Origin: Moraxella canis
GTDB taxonomy: Bacteria > Pseudomonadota > Gammaproteobacteria > Pseudomonadales > Moraxellaceae
Assembly (NCBI RefSeq): GCF_002014965.1
Contig: NZ_MUXT01000005.1
Span: forward strand, 1-64,000
DNA: 64,000 bases
Direction of reading: 5' to 3'
Shown: positions 29,432 through 39,305 of the stretch, one piece after another
Numbering within the stretch: position 1 is the first letter of the stretch
Layout: each line of letters begins with the position of its first letter
Translations under genes and position numbers: made by a program
Notes under the pieces: generated by a model
What the model was told of the DNA's origin: nothing
The model's database searches: none
What the model saw: only the letters and a program-made list of their open reading frames with translations

Positions 29432-29968
29432 ATGAAAACTATTTTATTAGGCGGCGGCTGCTTTTGGTGCACCGAGTCGGTATTTGATTCGTTAAAAGGT
29501 GTCAGCTCTGTCGTTAGTGGTTACGCCGGCGGTGCAAGTGATACGGCAAACTATCACGCTGTCTGCACGGGCGAGACGGGACATGTTGAAGTCATTGAAG
29601 TCAGCTATGATGAGTCAATAGTTGGTATTGATGAGATTTTGTCGGTATTTTTTGCCACGCACGATCCAACAACCCTAAACCGTCAAGGCAATGACATCGG
29701 CACGCAGTACGCCTCAGCGATCTTTTATACCGAGGATGAACAAGCAAAAGCAGCTGAGGCGATGATTGAGTCGTTACGCTCAGAGGGTGTGGGTGTGGTC
29801 ACAAGACTTGAGCCTGCACCAACATTTTATGCTGCTGAGGACTACCACCAAAACTACTATGCCAATAATCCCACTCAAGCCTATTGCAATTTTGCCATTC
29901 CGCCCAAGCTTGCCAAACTGCGCGCAAATTTTGCACACTTATTAAAAGACGATCAAGACACATGGTAG
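29432..29968 (+). CDS. msrA: peptide-methionine (S)-S-oxide reductase
   Basis: MsrA repairs methionine-S-sulfoxide in proteins. The 178-residue product has the active-site motif GGGCFWCTES with the nucleophile Cys10, and GYAGG and EDYHQNYY typical of the family. It has no signal peptide and no fused MsrB, so it is the single-domain cytoplasmic form. The cysteine in QAYCNF near the C terminus may act in recycling. The ribosome site AGGATGA is good. Confidence 0.95.
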   Translation: MKTILLGGGCFWCTESVFDSLKGVSSVVSGYAGGASDTANYHAVCTGETGHVEVIEVSYDESIVGIDEILSVFFATHDPTTLNRQGNDIGTQYASAIFYTEDEQAKAAEAMIESLRSEGVGVVTRLEPAPTFYAAEDYHQNYYANNPTQAYCNFAIPPKLAKLRANFAHLLKDDQDTW

Positions 29969-30053
29969 CTTGGCTGTGCTTTGGGATAGCAAAAGATAAG
30001 ATAGCTCACTGAGCGACCAAACACACGACATTCATCAAACACTAAGGAGATTT

Positions 30054-31478
30054 ATGAAATTACGCCTATCCGCCCTAGCACTGGCTGCTGCCGGCATCAC
30101 GCTGTCACAAACGGCATTGTCTAATGATCTGCCCACCCTGAGTAACAGCGAATTTCAGCAGTGCCTGAGCAATTTAAAAAACAGCAGCACCTTTCGGGGT
30201 GTTTCTGGGACGACATTTGAAAGATATCGCCCGTCGCAGCCTGATCCTAGCGTCATTCGCTCACTCAATTATCAGCCTGAATTTAAAAAGGATGTTTGGG
30301 ATTATTTGGCATCTTTGGTGGACAGTGAGCGCGTCCAAGACGGTATCCGCGCCAAGTATGAGCAAGCCGAAGTCCTGCGCCGCATTGAGAGCCGCTATGG
30401 CGTCAAGCCTGAGCATGTGCTTGGCGTGTGGGGTGTTGAGAGTAATTTTGGTCAGACACTTGGTAAAAAGAATTTATTTGACAGCCTAGCGACCTTATCT
30501 TGTTTTGATCGTCGCCAAAGTTATTTTCGTGGTGAGTATGCCAGTGCACTAAAAATTGTCCAAAATGGTGATATTCGTCCCGAAGATATGACCGGTTCTT
30601 GGGCGGGAGCATTCGGTCAAACGCAATTTATGCCGAGTACCTTTTTGGAGCTTGCGGTAGACTTTGATGGTGATGGGCGTAAAGATTTGGTGAATTCAAA
30701 AGCCGACGCACTGGCAAGTACCGCCAATTTCTTGGTCAAGCGCGGCTATCGTCCAGGTGAACCTTGGGGCTATGAGGTGCGCCTCAATGGCTACGATGGC
30801 TCAAGCGGTCGCCGTAATAAGCAATCAATCAGCCACTGGCGCGCTCAAGGCATCACTTTGCCAAATGGTCAGCCCATTCCAAATAATATGGCATCAGCAG
30901 GCTTGCTACTGCCTGCTGGCAGACAGGGTCCTGCTTTCTTAGTGGGTAAGAACTTTGATACTTTTTATTCTTATAATGCTTCAGAAAGCTATGCGCTAGC
31001 GATTGCTCATTTGTCCGATCTTGTGCGTGATGAAAATATGAATACCAACTTTGCCACACCTTGGCCAACAGACGATCCGGGTATCGGTCGCCGCGAATCC
31101 AAAGAGATTCAGCAGGCGCTCATCAATGCCGGCTATGACATCGGTGCGGTTGATGGGATCATCGGCGATAATACGCGCCGAGCAATCATGGATTATCAGC
31201 GGAAAGTTGGCGTCACGCCTGATGGTCGTGCAGGGCAAAAGTTTCACCGATTGATCACCGGTCACACTGCTTCTATCCAGCCCGCCCAAACGCCGGTTCA
31301 ATCTATCACCATGCCTGCACCTCAGTATCAGCCAGTGCAGCCAACCAATAGCACGCCAGCTGCCAGTGCGGTAGGGACGGTGACGATAAAACCTGCAACC
31401 ACGCCATCCAATACAGGGACAACCTATCGGCGTGTCATCAATGCCGACGGCAGTTCATCATGGATATTGGTTGAATGA
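30054..31478 (+). CDS. lytic murein transglycosylase (MltB family) with peptidoglycan-binding domain
   Basis: The 474-residue product has a Sec signal peptide (about residues 1-23, ending QTALS) and no lipobox, so it should be periplasmic. The SltB2/MltB catalytic domain covers roughly residues 30-320, with catalytic Glu in GVWGVESNFGQTLG and GSWAGAFGQTQFMPS. A PG_binding_1 domain follows (about 344-400, EIQQALINAGYDIGAVDG). It ends in a Pro/Thr-rich linker and a short terminal segment. It cleaves glycan strands by forming 1,6-anhydroMurNAc. Confidence 0.9.
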   Translation: MKLRLSALALAAAGITLSQTALSNDLPTLSNSEFQQCLSNLKNSSTFRGVSGTTFERYRPSQPDPSVIRSLNYQPEFKKDVWDYLASLVDSERVQDGIRAKYEQAEVLRRIESRYGVKPEHVLGVWGVESNFGQTLGKKNLFDSLATLSCFDRRQSYFRGEYASALKIVQNGDIRPEDMTGSWAGAFGQTQFMPSTFLELAVDFDGDGRKDLVNSKADALASTANFLVKRGYRPGEPWGYEVRLNGYDGSSGRRNKQSISHWRAQGITLPNGQPIPNNMASAGLLLPAGRQGPAFLVGKNFDTFYSYNASESYALAIAHLSDLVRDENMNTNFATPWPTDDPGIGRRESKEIQQALINAGYDIGAVDGIIGDNTRRAIMDYQRKVGVTPDGRAGQKFHRLITGHTASIQPAQTPVQSITMPAPQYQPVQPTNSTPAASAVGTVTIKPATTPSNTGTTYRRVINADGSSSWILVE

Positions 31479-31485
31479 TCCAAAT

Positions 31486-31512
31486 AAAAGCCCAAGACAA
31501 TCTTGGGCTTTT
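31486..31512 (+). terminator. intrinsic terminator after the transglycosylase gene
   Basis: AAAAGCCCAAGA (31486-31497) and TCTTGGGCTTTT (31501-31512) form a perfect 12-bp stem with a 3-base loop and a trailing T-run, eight bases after the stop codon. Confidence 0.88.
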
Positions 31513-31552
31513 TTATTAAGTTTGTACTTTGATGCGAACAGTCAATTAAAAA

Positions 31553-31738
31553 TCACTCTTCTTCTTTATCATCATCCCATTCGGCATAAGTTTTTGAAGG
31601 ATTGATGCCTTGGCTCTTTAGATACTCCACCTGTTCTTCTAGCGTGCGTTTTTTTTCGGCATCATGCATGGTATCGCTTAATTGATCGAATTGTTCAATT
31701 TTTTCACGCAAAGTACTTTTTTTGGTATCCGTTGTCAT
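31553..31738 (-). CDS. small acidic helical protein of unknown function
   Basis: I do not recognise this 61-residue protein. The start at 31738 (MTTDTKKSTLREKIEQF) is chosen because GGAG lies six bases upstream; a longer frame reaches 31828 but has no ribosome site. The sequence predicts one charged helix (about 8-40) followed by SQGINPSKTYAEWDDD and an acidic tail. It is a separate short gene between the transglycosylase terminator and murI. Confidence 0.6.
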   Translation of the reverse strand: MTTDTKKSTLREKIEQFDQLSDTMHDAEKKRTLEEQVEYLKSQGINPSKTYAEWDDDKEEE

Positions 31739-31888
31739 TACAAGCTCCATTTTGGTGGTGGATTTAGTCATTAAATTCTTAATATCATTACACCAAATTT
31801 TCATCACAATTGCAAATCTAGCGAGCACCTTTTAATGATTCTTCACACAAAACCCACACTTAGATAAAGCTTTAATCAAAAGCCTGAC

Positions 31889-32746
31889 TTAAACATCGAT
31901 GGGCAAAAAGTCACTATCAACAAAGCTGATTGGCACCTGTGAGAGTCTGCGCGCGGTGGCAGGCACATCACCTGCCAAGCTAGATGCATAGAATTTGAGC
32001 GGCTCATCAAGCACCTCGCCATCAGCACTCACCTCAAAAAACTCAAGCAAAGACTTGACCCTTTGAGCGATAGCAGCGCCCGAATCAAGCAGCGTCATCG
32101 AAATCTGCTGCTCATCAATCCAATCCTGCAAAAATTGCCGAAAAAATGGATAATGCGTGCAGCCCAAAACGATCACATCCACGCCCTGTTGATACCATGC
32201 TTGAGTTTGTTTGATCAGAAGGTCAGCGACATGATGATCGATCGGCATCCCTGACTCTACCCACGGCACAAGCATCGGCTCAAAGTGCTTGTGCACTGTC
32301 ACACCTTTTGGCGCTGCCACTTCATGAATGACTTGGGCAAGCAGTTGCCCTTGAAGCGTCGCCTGAGTCGCAAGCAAGGCGATCTGACGTGTCTGACTCA
32401 TCTCACAAGCAGGCTTAACGGCAGGCACCAAGCCCACAATGGGAATACTACAGCGCGCCCGAAGCGCTGTCAAAGAGTGCGCCGAAGCGCTGTTACACGC
32501 GATAACGATGAGCTTACAGCCTTGGCGACACAGCCAGTCCACCGCCTGTAAGGTCAAAAATAAGATCTCATCACCTGACTTGTTGCCATAAGGCAGATTT
32601 TGGGTGTCTGCATAGTACACATATCGCTCTTTGGGCATCAGTTGTGACAGATGCCGATACACCGATAAGCCACCAACCCCAGAATCAAAAATGCCAATGG
32701 GTGCAGATTTTGGGGAATTTATTGAATCAAAATGCGGATGTATCAT
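31889..32746 (-). CDS. murI: glutamate racemase
   Basis: MurI makes D-glutamate for peptidoglycan by cofactor-independent racemisation with two cysteines. The 285-residue product has Asp21 in IFDSGVGGLSVY, catalytic Cys83 in VIACNSASAHS and catalytic Cys194 in VLGCTHYPFF. It is cytoplasmic and of normal length. The C-terminal 30 residues beyond SLLEFFEVS are unlike the core and may be a lineage extension. It is close to the DUF1285 gene (58 bases) on the same strand. Confidence 0.94.
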   Translation of the reverse strand: MIHPHFDSINSPKSAPIGIFDSGVGGLSVYRHLSQLMPKERYVYYADTQNLPYGNKSGDEILFLTLQAVDWLCRQGCKLIVIACNSASAHSLTALRARCSIPIVGLVPAVKPACEMSQTRQIALLATQATLQGQLLAQVIHEVAAPKGVTVHKHFEPMLVPWVESGMPIDHHVADLLIKQTQAWYQQGVDVIVLGCTHYPFFRQFLQDWIDEQQISMTLLDSGAAIAQRVKSLLEFFEVSADGEVLDEPLKFYASSLAGDVPATARRLSQVPISFVDSDFLPIDV

Positions 32747-32804
32747 GTTGGGAGCCTTAAAACTTTAGGCTCATCAAAGACGCTTTTAAAAGCACCAAGT
32801 AAGC

Positions 32805-33440
32805 CTAACCGTGCTGTTCAATCTGATAGATTTTACCACCACTGCTCAGTTTTAGCACGGTTTTGTTCTGCCCATTTTCTTGGATTTGGCTAAGCTCACC
32901 CATTTGGATCAAATGATGCATGGCATTATTCATCAGGCGCGCGGTCAGCCCAAAGCGCGTGTCGATATATACCCGCTCTTCTTCACCAAACTGCTTAAAA
33001 TACAACGGATGATCCTCATCCAAGCGAATCACATCGCCATTTGTCGTACCAAATTCTATCCACTCACCATCAGCATCCGTCACTTGGGTGACTTGATTGA
33101 TAAATAATGGCGCGTCGGTCACATGGATTTGATACTTATCGGTCGGAGTTTTGAGATAATGAATGGCTTGACCATCATGCCATTCCACCCACAGTACACT
33201 GGCGAACAGATCCACAAGTGACTGACGAGTCACTTTCTCGCCCTCATGCCACCACTCGCCATTATCACGGATTTCGATATTCAGGGGTGACGTTCGTGTG
33301 GGCTGCCACTTTTGCAGCGGTGGAATTTTGCGTATCTTGCCGCCCTCGCCTGCTTCCTTAGTTTGTATGGCTTTAAGATCTTGGATCAGTGAATTGGATA
33401 AGTCTTTGTTTTTATTATTAATATCATCTATATTTGCCAT
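32805..33440 (-). CDS. DUF1285 domain protein
   Basis: The start at 33440 (MANIDDINNK, 211 residues) has GGGAGAG nine bases upstream; the longer frame to 33476 is not supported. The core has the DUF1285 pattern NGEWWHEGEKVTRQSLVDLFASVL, split here as NGEWWHEGEKVTR and QSLVDLFASVL, then YIDTRFGLTARL. The family is a small beta-rich cytoplasmic protein of unknown role. It may be co-transcribed with murI. Confidence 0.8.
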   Translation of the reverse strand: MANIDDINNKNKDLSNSLIQDLKAIQTKEAGEGGKIRKIPPLQKWQPTRTSPLNIEIRDNGEWWHEGEKVTRQSLVDLFASVLWVEWHDGQAIHYLKTPTDKYQIHVTDAPLFINQVTQVTDADGEWIEFGTTNGDVIRLDEDHPLYFKQFGEEERVYIDTRFGLTARLMNNAMHHLIQMGELSQIQENGQNKTVLKLSSGGKIYQIEQHG

Positions 33441-33677
33441 GATGCTCTCCCTGTTATTTAACCAAAACCATGCCAAATGCTCAAAAAATTAGCCTGATTT
33501 TTTGCTGAATTATTTTACCAATTTAGCTTATCATGGCGTTTTTTAGGGGGAATTGCAAGGAGTTTTTATACAAGGCGTTGATAATAATTAAAGCCATTTT
33601 ACGAAGATTTCTCAAAATTTTTGGGAGATGAGCGGTCTTTTATTTCAAATTGGTCAATACAAACCTTTCAAAAAAAC

Positions 33678-33705
33678 TTGCCTAATTAGCGAAGATTGCT
33701 ACAAT
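33678..33705 (+). promoter_or_regulatory. probable etfD promoter
   Basis: TTGCCT (33678-33683) and TACAAT (33700-33705) are 16 bases apart, about 105 bases before the start codon. The 370-base gap (33441-33809) holds no gene that I can see; its left part should contain the promoter of the divergent DUF1285 gene. Confidence 0.5.
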
Positions 33706-33809
33706 AGACACTGTTGAAATGTTTTGGCAAGAATTTTGCCGCCTGATTTGCCAGCTGCTTTTGCTGCTCGCCTGTTTTTGATATTTGACCTATTTTTTAA
33801 GGATGTTTC

Positions 33810-35471
33810 ATGCAAATCGAACGTGAATCTATGGAATTTGATGTCGTGATCGTCGGCGGTGGACCTGCAGGTCTATCCGCTGCAATCCGATTACGCCAAT
33901 TGGCAATCGCTGCTGGGATGGATGAGTTCACTGTCTGCGTCATCGAAAAAGGCTCAGAATTTGGAGCACACACCCTATCAGGCGCCGTGATGGAAACGCG
34001 CGCGCTTGATGAGCTGATTCCTGACTGGAAAGAGCGCGGCGCACCGATCACGGTACAAGCCAAAGAAGACCGCGTATATATGCTTACCAGCGAAAAGGGC
34101 AGCGTCACCTTACCTAGCTCAGTTGTGCCAAGCAGCATGCACAATGATGGCAACTATATCGTATCGCTTGGTAATGTGGTTCGCTGGCTTGCCGAACAAG
34201 CAGAAAGCCTAGAAGTGATGATGTTCCCAAGCTTTGCAGCAAGCGATGTTTTGTATCATGAAGATGGCTCGGTGCGCGGTGTGGTGACAGGCGATATGGG
34301 TCTGAATGCTCAAGGCGAACCAAAAAACAGCTTTGAGCCTGGCTATGAACTACTTGCCAAATACACCATCTTTGCCGAAGGCTGCCGTGGACATCTTGGT
34401 AAGCGTCTGATCAGCCGTTTTCATTTGGACAAAGACAAAGATCCGCAGCACTATGGCATCGGTCTCAAAGAGCTTTGGGAAATTGATGCCGATAAGCATG
34501 AGCAAGGCGTTATCATGCATGGTTCAGGTTGGCCACTGTCAGAGACTGGCACCACTGGTGGCTGGTGGCTGTATTTTGCCGAAGACAATCAAGTCAGCTT
34601 TGGCTTGGTGGTTGATTTGTCGTATCATAATCCACATGTCTCACCATTTGATGAGCTTCAGCGTCTTAAGCTGCACCCAACCATTCGCCCGATCTTAGAA
34701 GGCGGTAAGCGTCTGTCATATGGCGCAAGAGCCCTAACCAAAGGCGGTCTGAACAGCTTACCAAAATTGACTTTTGCTGGCGGTGTGCTGGTGGGCGATG
34801 ATGCAGGTTTCCTAAACCCTGCTAAGATCAAAGGCACCCACACCTCTATGAAATCAGGTATGCTCGCTGCCGAAAGCATCTTTAATGCCATTCAGGCAGG
34901 GCGCAGCGCTGATGAAGTAACTGAATACCAATCTGCTTTTGAGAACTCTTGGCTGTTTGAAGATGCTTATCAAGCTCGCAACTTCTCGCCATCATTACAT
35001 CGCATGGGCACTTGGATGGGCGGCGCATTTACTTTTGTTGAGCAAAACTTATTTGGCGGCAAAATGCCATTGACCATTCATGACAACACCCCAGATTACT
35101 CAACACTTGATAAGGCTGATCATGCCTACAAGCCTGATTATCCAAAGCCTGATGGCAAGCTCACCTTTGACAAGTTATCAAGCGTGTTTATCTCAAATAC
35201 AAACCACGCCGAAGACCAGCCAAACCATCTGCGCCTGACAGATCCAACGGTGCCTGTTTCGGTCAATTTACCGCTTTATGCTGAGCCAGCGCAGCGCTAT
35301 TGCCCAGCAGGCGTCTATGAGATCGTCCAAAAAGAAGGTGAGGCACCTAAATTTGTAATTAATAGCCAAAACTGCGTCCATTGTAAGACTTGCGACATCA
35401 AAGATCCGTCGCAAAATATCACCTGGGTGACCCCTGAGGGCGGTGGCGGTCCTAACTATCCAAATATGTAA
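33810..35471 (+). CDS. electron transfer flavoprotein-ubiquinone oxidoreductase
   Basis: ETF-QO passes electrons from reduced electron-transfer flavoprotein (fatty acid and amino acid dehydrogenases) to ubiquinone at the inner membrane. The 553-residue product has the FAD dinucleotide motif VVIVGGGPAGLSAAIRLRQ near the N terminus. Its C-terminal 4Fe-4S cluster has cysteines in NCVHCKTCDIKDPSQNI plus an upstream Cys in RYCPAGVYE. The ending GGGGPNYPNM is typical. ETF subunit genes are not adjacent. The ribosome site AAGGATG is good. Confidence 0.95.
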   Translation: MQIERESMEFDVVIVGGGPAGLSAAIRLRQLAIAAGMDEFTVCVIEKGSEFGAHTLSGAVMETRALDELIPDWKERGAPITVQAKEDRVYMLTSEKGSVTLPSSVVPSSMHNDGNYIVSLGNVVRWLAEQAESLEVMMFPSFAASDVLYHEDGSVRGVVTGDMGLNAQGEPKNSFEPGYELLAKYTIFAEGCRGHLGKRLISRFHLDKDKDPQHYGIGLKELWEIDADKHEQGVIMHGSGWPLSETGTTGGWWLYFAEDNQVSFGLVVDLSYHNPHVSPFDELQRLKLHPTIRPILEGGKRLSYGARALTKGGLNSLPKLTFAGGVLVGDDAGFLNPAKIKGTHTSMKSGMLAAESIFNAIQAGRSADEVTEYQSAFENSWLFEDAYQARNFSPSLHRMGTWMGGAFTFVEQNLFGGKMPLTIHDNTPDYSTLDKADHAYKPDYPKPDGKLTFDKLSSVFISNTNHAEDQPNHLRLTDPTVPVSVNLPLYAEPAQRYCPAGVYEIVQKEGEAPKFVINSQNCVHCKTCDIKDPSQNITWVTPEGGGGPNYPNM

Positions 35472-35490
35472 TCCAAATACATAAAAGACC

Positions 35491-35524
35491 AAAAAGCGCT
35501 TTATCACATCATGAAGCGCTTTTT
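35491..35524. terminator. bidirectional terminator between etfD and hemA
   Basis: AAAAAGCGCTT (35491-35501) and AAGCGCTTTTT (35514-35524) form an 11-bp stem with a 12-base loop between the convergent genes. Confidence 0.85.
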
Positions 35525-35569
35525 ATTTTGGGGACATGGCTAAGCCAAGGTCATGTATTGATAAAACAG

Positions 35570-36913
35570 TTAGACTGGCTTACGATAGCTGTGGATCAGC
35601 TCATGGCAGATGGAATCTAGAGTGTCTGCATCAGACGTTTTGGCAATTTGACGAATCAATCTTGAGGGGCTGTGCATGAGGGTTTGGCTGAGCGCATGAG
35701 AAAATTCGCTCAGTACCGCTTTGGCATCCTCACCTTGATCAATCTGCGCCATCGCCTGACTGAGCAAGGCTTGAGTGCGCGCTTCGGCCATTTGACGATA
35801 ATCTTGAATGTGCGTACGGGCAACCTGCGCCTGCATCTGCGCTTCGATGTCTGCCACCAGCTGACCCACCAAAAGCTCCGCCTCAACCGCGGCTTGCTTA
35901 CGCTCAGCGATATTACCTGCGATGACATGCTGCAGATCATCTACCGAATATAGATAGATATTATCTAACTGCCCAACGGAAGGCTCAATATCTCTTGGCA
36001 CCGCCAAATCCACAAGCAGCATCGGCTGATGGCGGCGTATCTTGAGCGCATGCTTGACCATAGCGGTATCGATGAGCGCCTGCATACTACCACTACAGCT
36101 GCTGACGATGTCCGCTTGTGGTAACACTGCACCCAATCTATCCAGACCTGCAAGCTCAATCTCAAGAGCACGCCCCGCTTGCTTAGCCATCTCAGACAGC
36201 TCATCAGACAGCGCCTGAGCTCTGTCAGGACTTCGGTTACAGATGATGATTTTTTTGACGCCTAAGGCAGCGACATTATGTGCCACCAAGCGATTCATCT
36301 CGCCTGCCGCCACCAATAAAAACGTCAATTTACTTGGCGTATCAAAAATCTGCGTAGCAAGACGAGCAGTTGCAAATCCTAAGGTCACCGCTTGCTGACC
36401 GACTTTGGTGTCACGGCGCACCGTCCGCGCCGCAGCAAACACCTGCTGCGTCAGCCACCCAAAATCACTGTCCACACCGCCATACTCTCGAGACAGTGCC
36501 ACCGCCTGACGAATCTGACCCAAAATCTGCGGCTCGCCAAGAATCATTGAGTCCAGACCTGCCGCCACTCTCAGCCAGTGATTGAGCGCGCGTGAGTCTT
36601 CATAAGTGTACAAATAAGGGGCGATCTCATCAAATGACACGCCCTTGAATTCTGCCAACCATTCGCCAATCGCCTGAAGCTTAGCAGATGTCAGAGTGCC
36701 TGATTGTTCGTCTTGAGGCTCGTGGTGACCGACCACATCATCACTGATGCCAACATAAAGCTCGCTGCGATTACAGGTTGAAACGATGGTGCAGCCATTT
36801 GCCAATGTTGATAACTGCCCGATTGCCTGAGGCATATCCGAGCCAAACGAAAGCCGCTCCCGCAGTGAAACGGGGGCAGTCTTATGATTGACTCCGATGA
36901 CAGCTAATTTCAT
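35570..36913 (-). CDS. hemA: glutamyl-tRNA reductase
   Basis: HemA reduces glutamyl-tRNA(Glu) to glutamate-1-semialdehyde, the first step of the C5 haem pathway, whose next enzyme HemL is encoded at 16749. The start at 36913 (MKLAVIGVNHKTAPVSLRE, 447 residues) matches the family; seven more codons are open upstream but not needed. The catalytic cysteine is Cys47 in STCNRSELYV. GEPQILGQIRQA and the NADPH-domain segment VAAGEMNRLVAHN follow. lolB, ispE and prs lie 2-5 kb away on the other strand, a common gammaproteobacterial neighbourhood. Confidence 0.95.
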   Translation of the reverse strand: MKLAVIGVNHKTAPVSLRERLSFGSDMPQAIGQLSTLANGCTIVSTCNRSELYVGISDDVVGHHEPQDEQSGTLTSAKLQAIGEWLAEFKGVSFDEIAPYLYTYEDSRALNHWLRVAAGLDSMILGEPQILGQIRQAVALSREYGGVDSDFGWLTQQVFAAARTVRRDTKVGQQAVTLGFATARLATQIFDTPSKLTFLLVAAGEMNRLVAHNVAALGVKKIIICNRSPDRAQALSDELSEMAKQAGRALEIELAGLDRLGAVLPQADIVSSCSGSMQALIDTAMVKHALKIRRHQPMLLVDLAVPRDIEPSVGQLDNIYLYSVDDLQHVIAGNIAERKQAAVEAELLVGQLVADIEAQMQAQVARTHIQDYRQMAEARTQALLSQAMAQIDQGEDAKAVLSEFSHALSQTLMHSPSRLIRQIAKTSDADTLDSICHELIHSYRKPV

Positions 36914-37243
36914 ACAAATGACCAAACAGCCCAAGCTGTTGCTATAATTTAAAAATTCACTATTATAACAGCTTTGATGCCATCACCGCCAATAAATTAC
37001 AAGTTTATTTTGTTGAATATTTTAAATTTCAGTCTTTTATATAAGTTGTTAATGACGCTCTTTGATGAAAAGATCGGGAAAATAAAGGCGTGATCGTCGA
37101 TTTACACAATTTCATGCCATTTCGTTTTGGTTATTTTGACGGTTTTGTTTGCACTTATCAAAAATACTTTTATAATAGAGCGTATTGCACCTTTAAATTT
37201 AGGTTATTTAATCATCTCACCTTCAGGAGGTGTTTGGCAGGTT

Positions 37244-39235
37244 ATGAATTGGCTTGGGCGTAAACGGCGGTATCACTCAGACGATGTCTCAAAATCGGCA
37301 CATCAAGGTACACCTGCACCCAAAAATTCTGTCAAAACTTTCAAACTATCCAAACCCATCCTGACCGCTTCAGTGCTCGCAGGCTTGATAGCAGCCACCG
37401 CCTTGCCTGCACATGCCAATGTTTTTGATCCTTTGCTGCGCATTTTATTGCCATTTTATAAAGACACCCCAAAAGCCGAGGCAGAACCTGAAGAGTCTTT
37501 AGAGGATATCGCTCAGACGCCCCCCGGCATGGCTGATATAGGCGAAGAAGCGTCCCCGATCACACATCAAGAAAATATATCGCTGCCAGATGCCAGCATT
37601 CCTGAGATTTTGTTAGGGGATACGCTGATCGCCGAAGACATAGAGCCTGTGCTGAATACGCCTGATTTATATGCGCTGATGGATGCTGAATTTGCTGCTG
37701 ATCGTGGTGATATTGAGCGGGCTTTGAATATTTATAAGGCAGAATCCTTTAAGCAAAATGCCACCAATGTGTTTGAGCGCGCTTTGTCTTTATCGATTGA
37801 GTATGAAGCGCCTGCTCAGTCGCTGGCCTTTGCCACCGCTTGGCAAGATCATAATCCTGATCATATTCCTGCTTGGTTTTATGTCACTCATTTGGCACTC
37901 AAAGCAGGTGAATACAACCAAGCTGCTGCGATGCTATCAACCATCTTGCATTACGATCCGCGCTCAGACTTAGGGCAAATTTTGACTGGCATCATACCGC
38001 CCAAGCGAGAAGATAAGCGAGCTTTATTATACGCCTTACAAGGGCTTGGTGAAAAAAATGCATCCATCTCGGTGCTCAGAGCAGGGATCTTGATGGGATT
38101 GGCAGATTATCAGGTGGCGCGTCTGCATGTCAATCAAGCTCTAAGCATTGAGCCAAATAATTTGGCATTTATCACCCTGAAATTAGACATCTTGCGTGCC
38201 GCCAATCAGATGGATGAACTTTGGCGCTATCTGCATCAAGTGCGCAAAAAGCTCCCCAAAGAAAAAGAGCTTTATTTGTACGAGGCGCGCCATCTGATCG
38301 AAGTGGGTAATCTTAGTCAGGCTTGGCAGCTGCTCACACAAGCTGTCAGAAACACTCAAGATAAGGACATTACGCTTTTGGCAGGATTAGTTGGGCTTGA
38401 TAGCGGTCGCTATGCTGCTGCCATCGAGATGCTCAGCCCCCTGATCAAAAATCCAGATATGGCAAGTCAGGCGTATTATTACATTGGTATCGGCTATGAG
38501 CGCTTAGGCAACCCCCAACAAGCGCGCGAAAACTTTGAAAAAGTGCATCATTATGAACATGTGCTTGATGCCACCAATAAAGTCGTTGGCTTTTATTTGG
38601 CGGAAAATAACACCGCTGATGCCATCAAAACGCTGATCCGCTTGCGTGATGAATTTGAAAGCTATGCCACTGACAGCTACATCCTTCAAGCTGAGATTTA
38701 TTTGCGTCAAGGCGATGAACAAAAAGCCAAGGATCTGCTCACTGTGGCAAATCGTGAATATCCTGACGATGATCGCTTATTATATGCCAGCTTTCAGCTG
38801 CTTGAAAATGAACTTGAGCCTCAAGATAAGCGCCAAGCCATCGATCGACTGCTTGAGATTGATGAATACAATCCCTACTATCGCTTGGCAGATGCCAAAC
38901 TTCGCCTGAGCCAAAACGCTAATGACACTGATGCACTCAACACCGCCGAAGAGATCAGCAACATCAGCTTTGATGATCCAGAGTATGACAGCCAGCTTCA
39001 GCTAGACGCCCTACTTGTTCTTGGTAGTCATGCTTTATCTGAGCAAAATTATGAAGCGGTGATTGATTATCTGCAAGCCCCTTATGAAGTGATGCCTAAT
39101 CTGAACGTCGGCATTACCCTACTTCGAGCGTATCAAGGACTTGGGGATGAAGAAGCAGTGGCAAATCTTTTGGCTGACTTACAGTCTCGTTTTGCTGGTT
39201 CTGGCGCCATGGCTGACGACAGTCAAATTTATTAA
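37244..39235 (+). CDS. secreted tetratricopeptide-repeat protein
   Basis: The start at 37244 (MNWLGRKRRYHS, 663 residues) is preferred to the open frame from 37127; an AGGAGG site stands 13 bases upstream, a rather long spacing. An N-terminal extension precedes a membrane/signal segment (about 38-60) ending in LPAHA, so the rest is likely periplasmic. From about residue 150 the protein is a string of degenerate TPR units (for example AYYYIGIGYERLGNPQQARENF). Its place before lolB matches the TPR protein found beside lolB in related bacteria. Its role is unknown, probably in envelope assembly. Confidence 0.8.
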   Translation: MNWLGRKRRYHSDDVSKSAHQGTPAPKNSVKTFKLSKPILTASVLAGLIAATALPAHANVFDPLLRILLPFYKDTPKAEAEPEESLEDIAQTPPGMADIGEEASPITHQENISLPDASIPEILLGDTLIAEDIEPVLNTPDLYALMDAEFAADRGDIERALNIYKAESFKQNATNVFERALSLSIEYEAPAQSLAFATAWQDHNPDHIPAWFYVTHLALKAGEYNQAAAMLSTILHYDPRSDLGQILTGIIPPKREDKRALLYALQGLGEKNASISVLRAGILMGLADYQVARLHVNQALSIEPNNLAFITLKLDILRAANQMDELWRYLHQVRKKLPKEKELYLYEARHLIEVGNLSQAWQLLTQAVRNTQDKDITLLAGLVGLDSGRYAAAIEMLSPLIKNPDMASQAYYYIGIGYERLGNPQQARENFEKVHHYEHVLDATNKVVGFYLAENNTADAIKTLIRLRDEFESYATDSYILQAEIYLRQGDEQKAKDLLTVANREYPDDDRLLYASFQLLENELEPQDKRQAIDRLLEIDEYNPYYRLADAKLRLSQNANDTDALNTAEEISNISFDDPEYDSQLQLDALLVLGSHALSEQNYEAVIDYLQAPYEVMPNLNVGITLLRAYQGLGDEEAVANLLADLQSRFAGSGAMADDSQIY

Positions 39236-39305
39236 ACGATTAACCAGTCTTAAGTGCTGACCAAGCATTCTCATCTGGTCTACTTAAGCCCCTAGGAGAT
39301 AGATT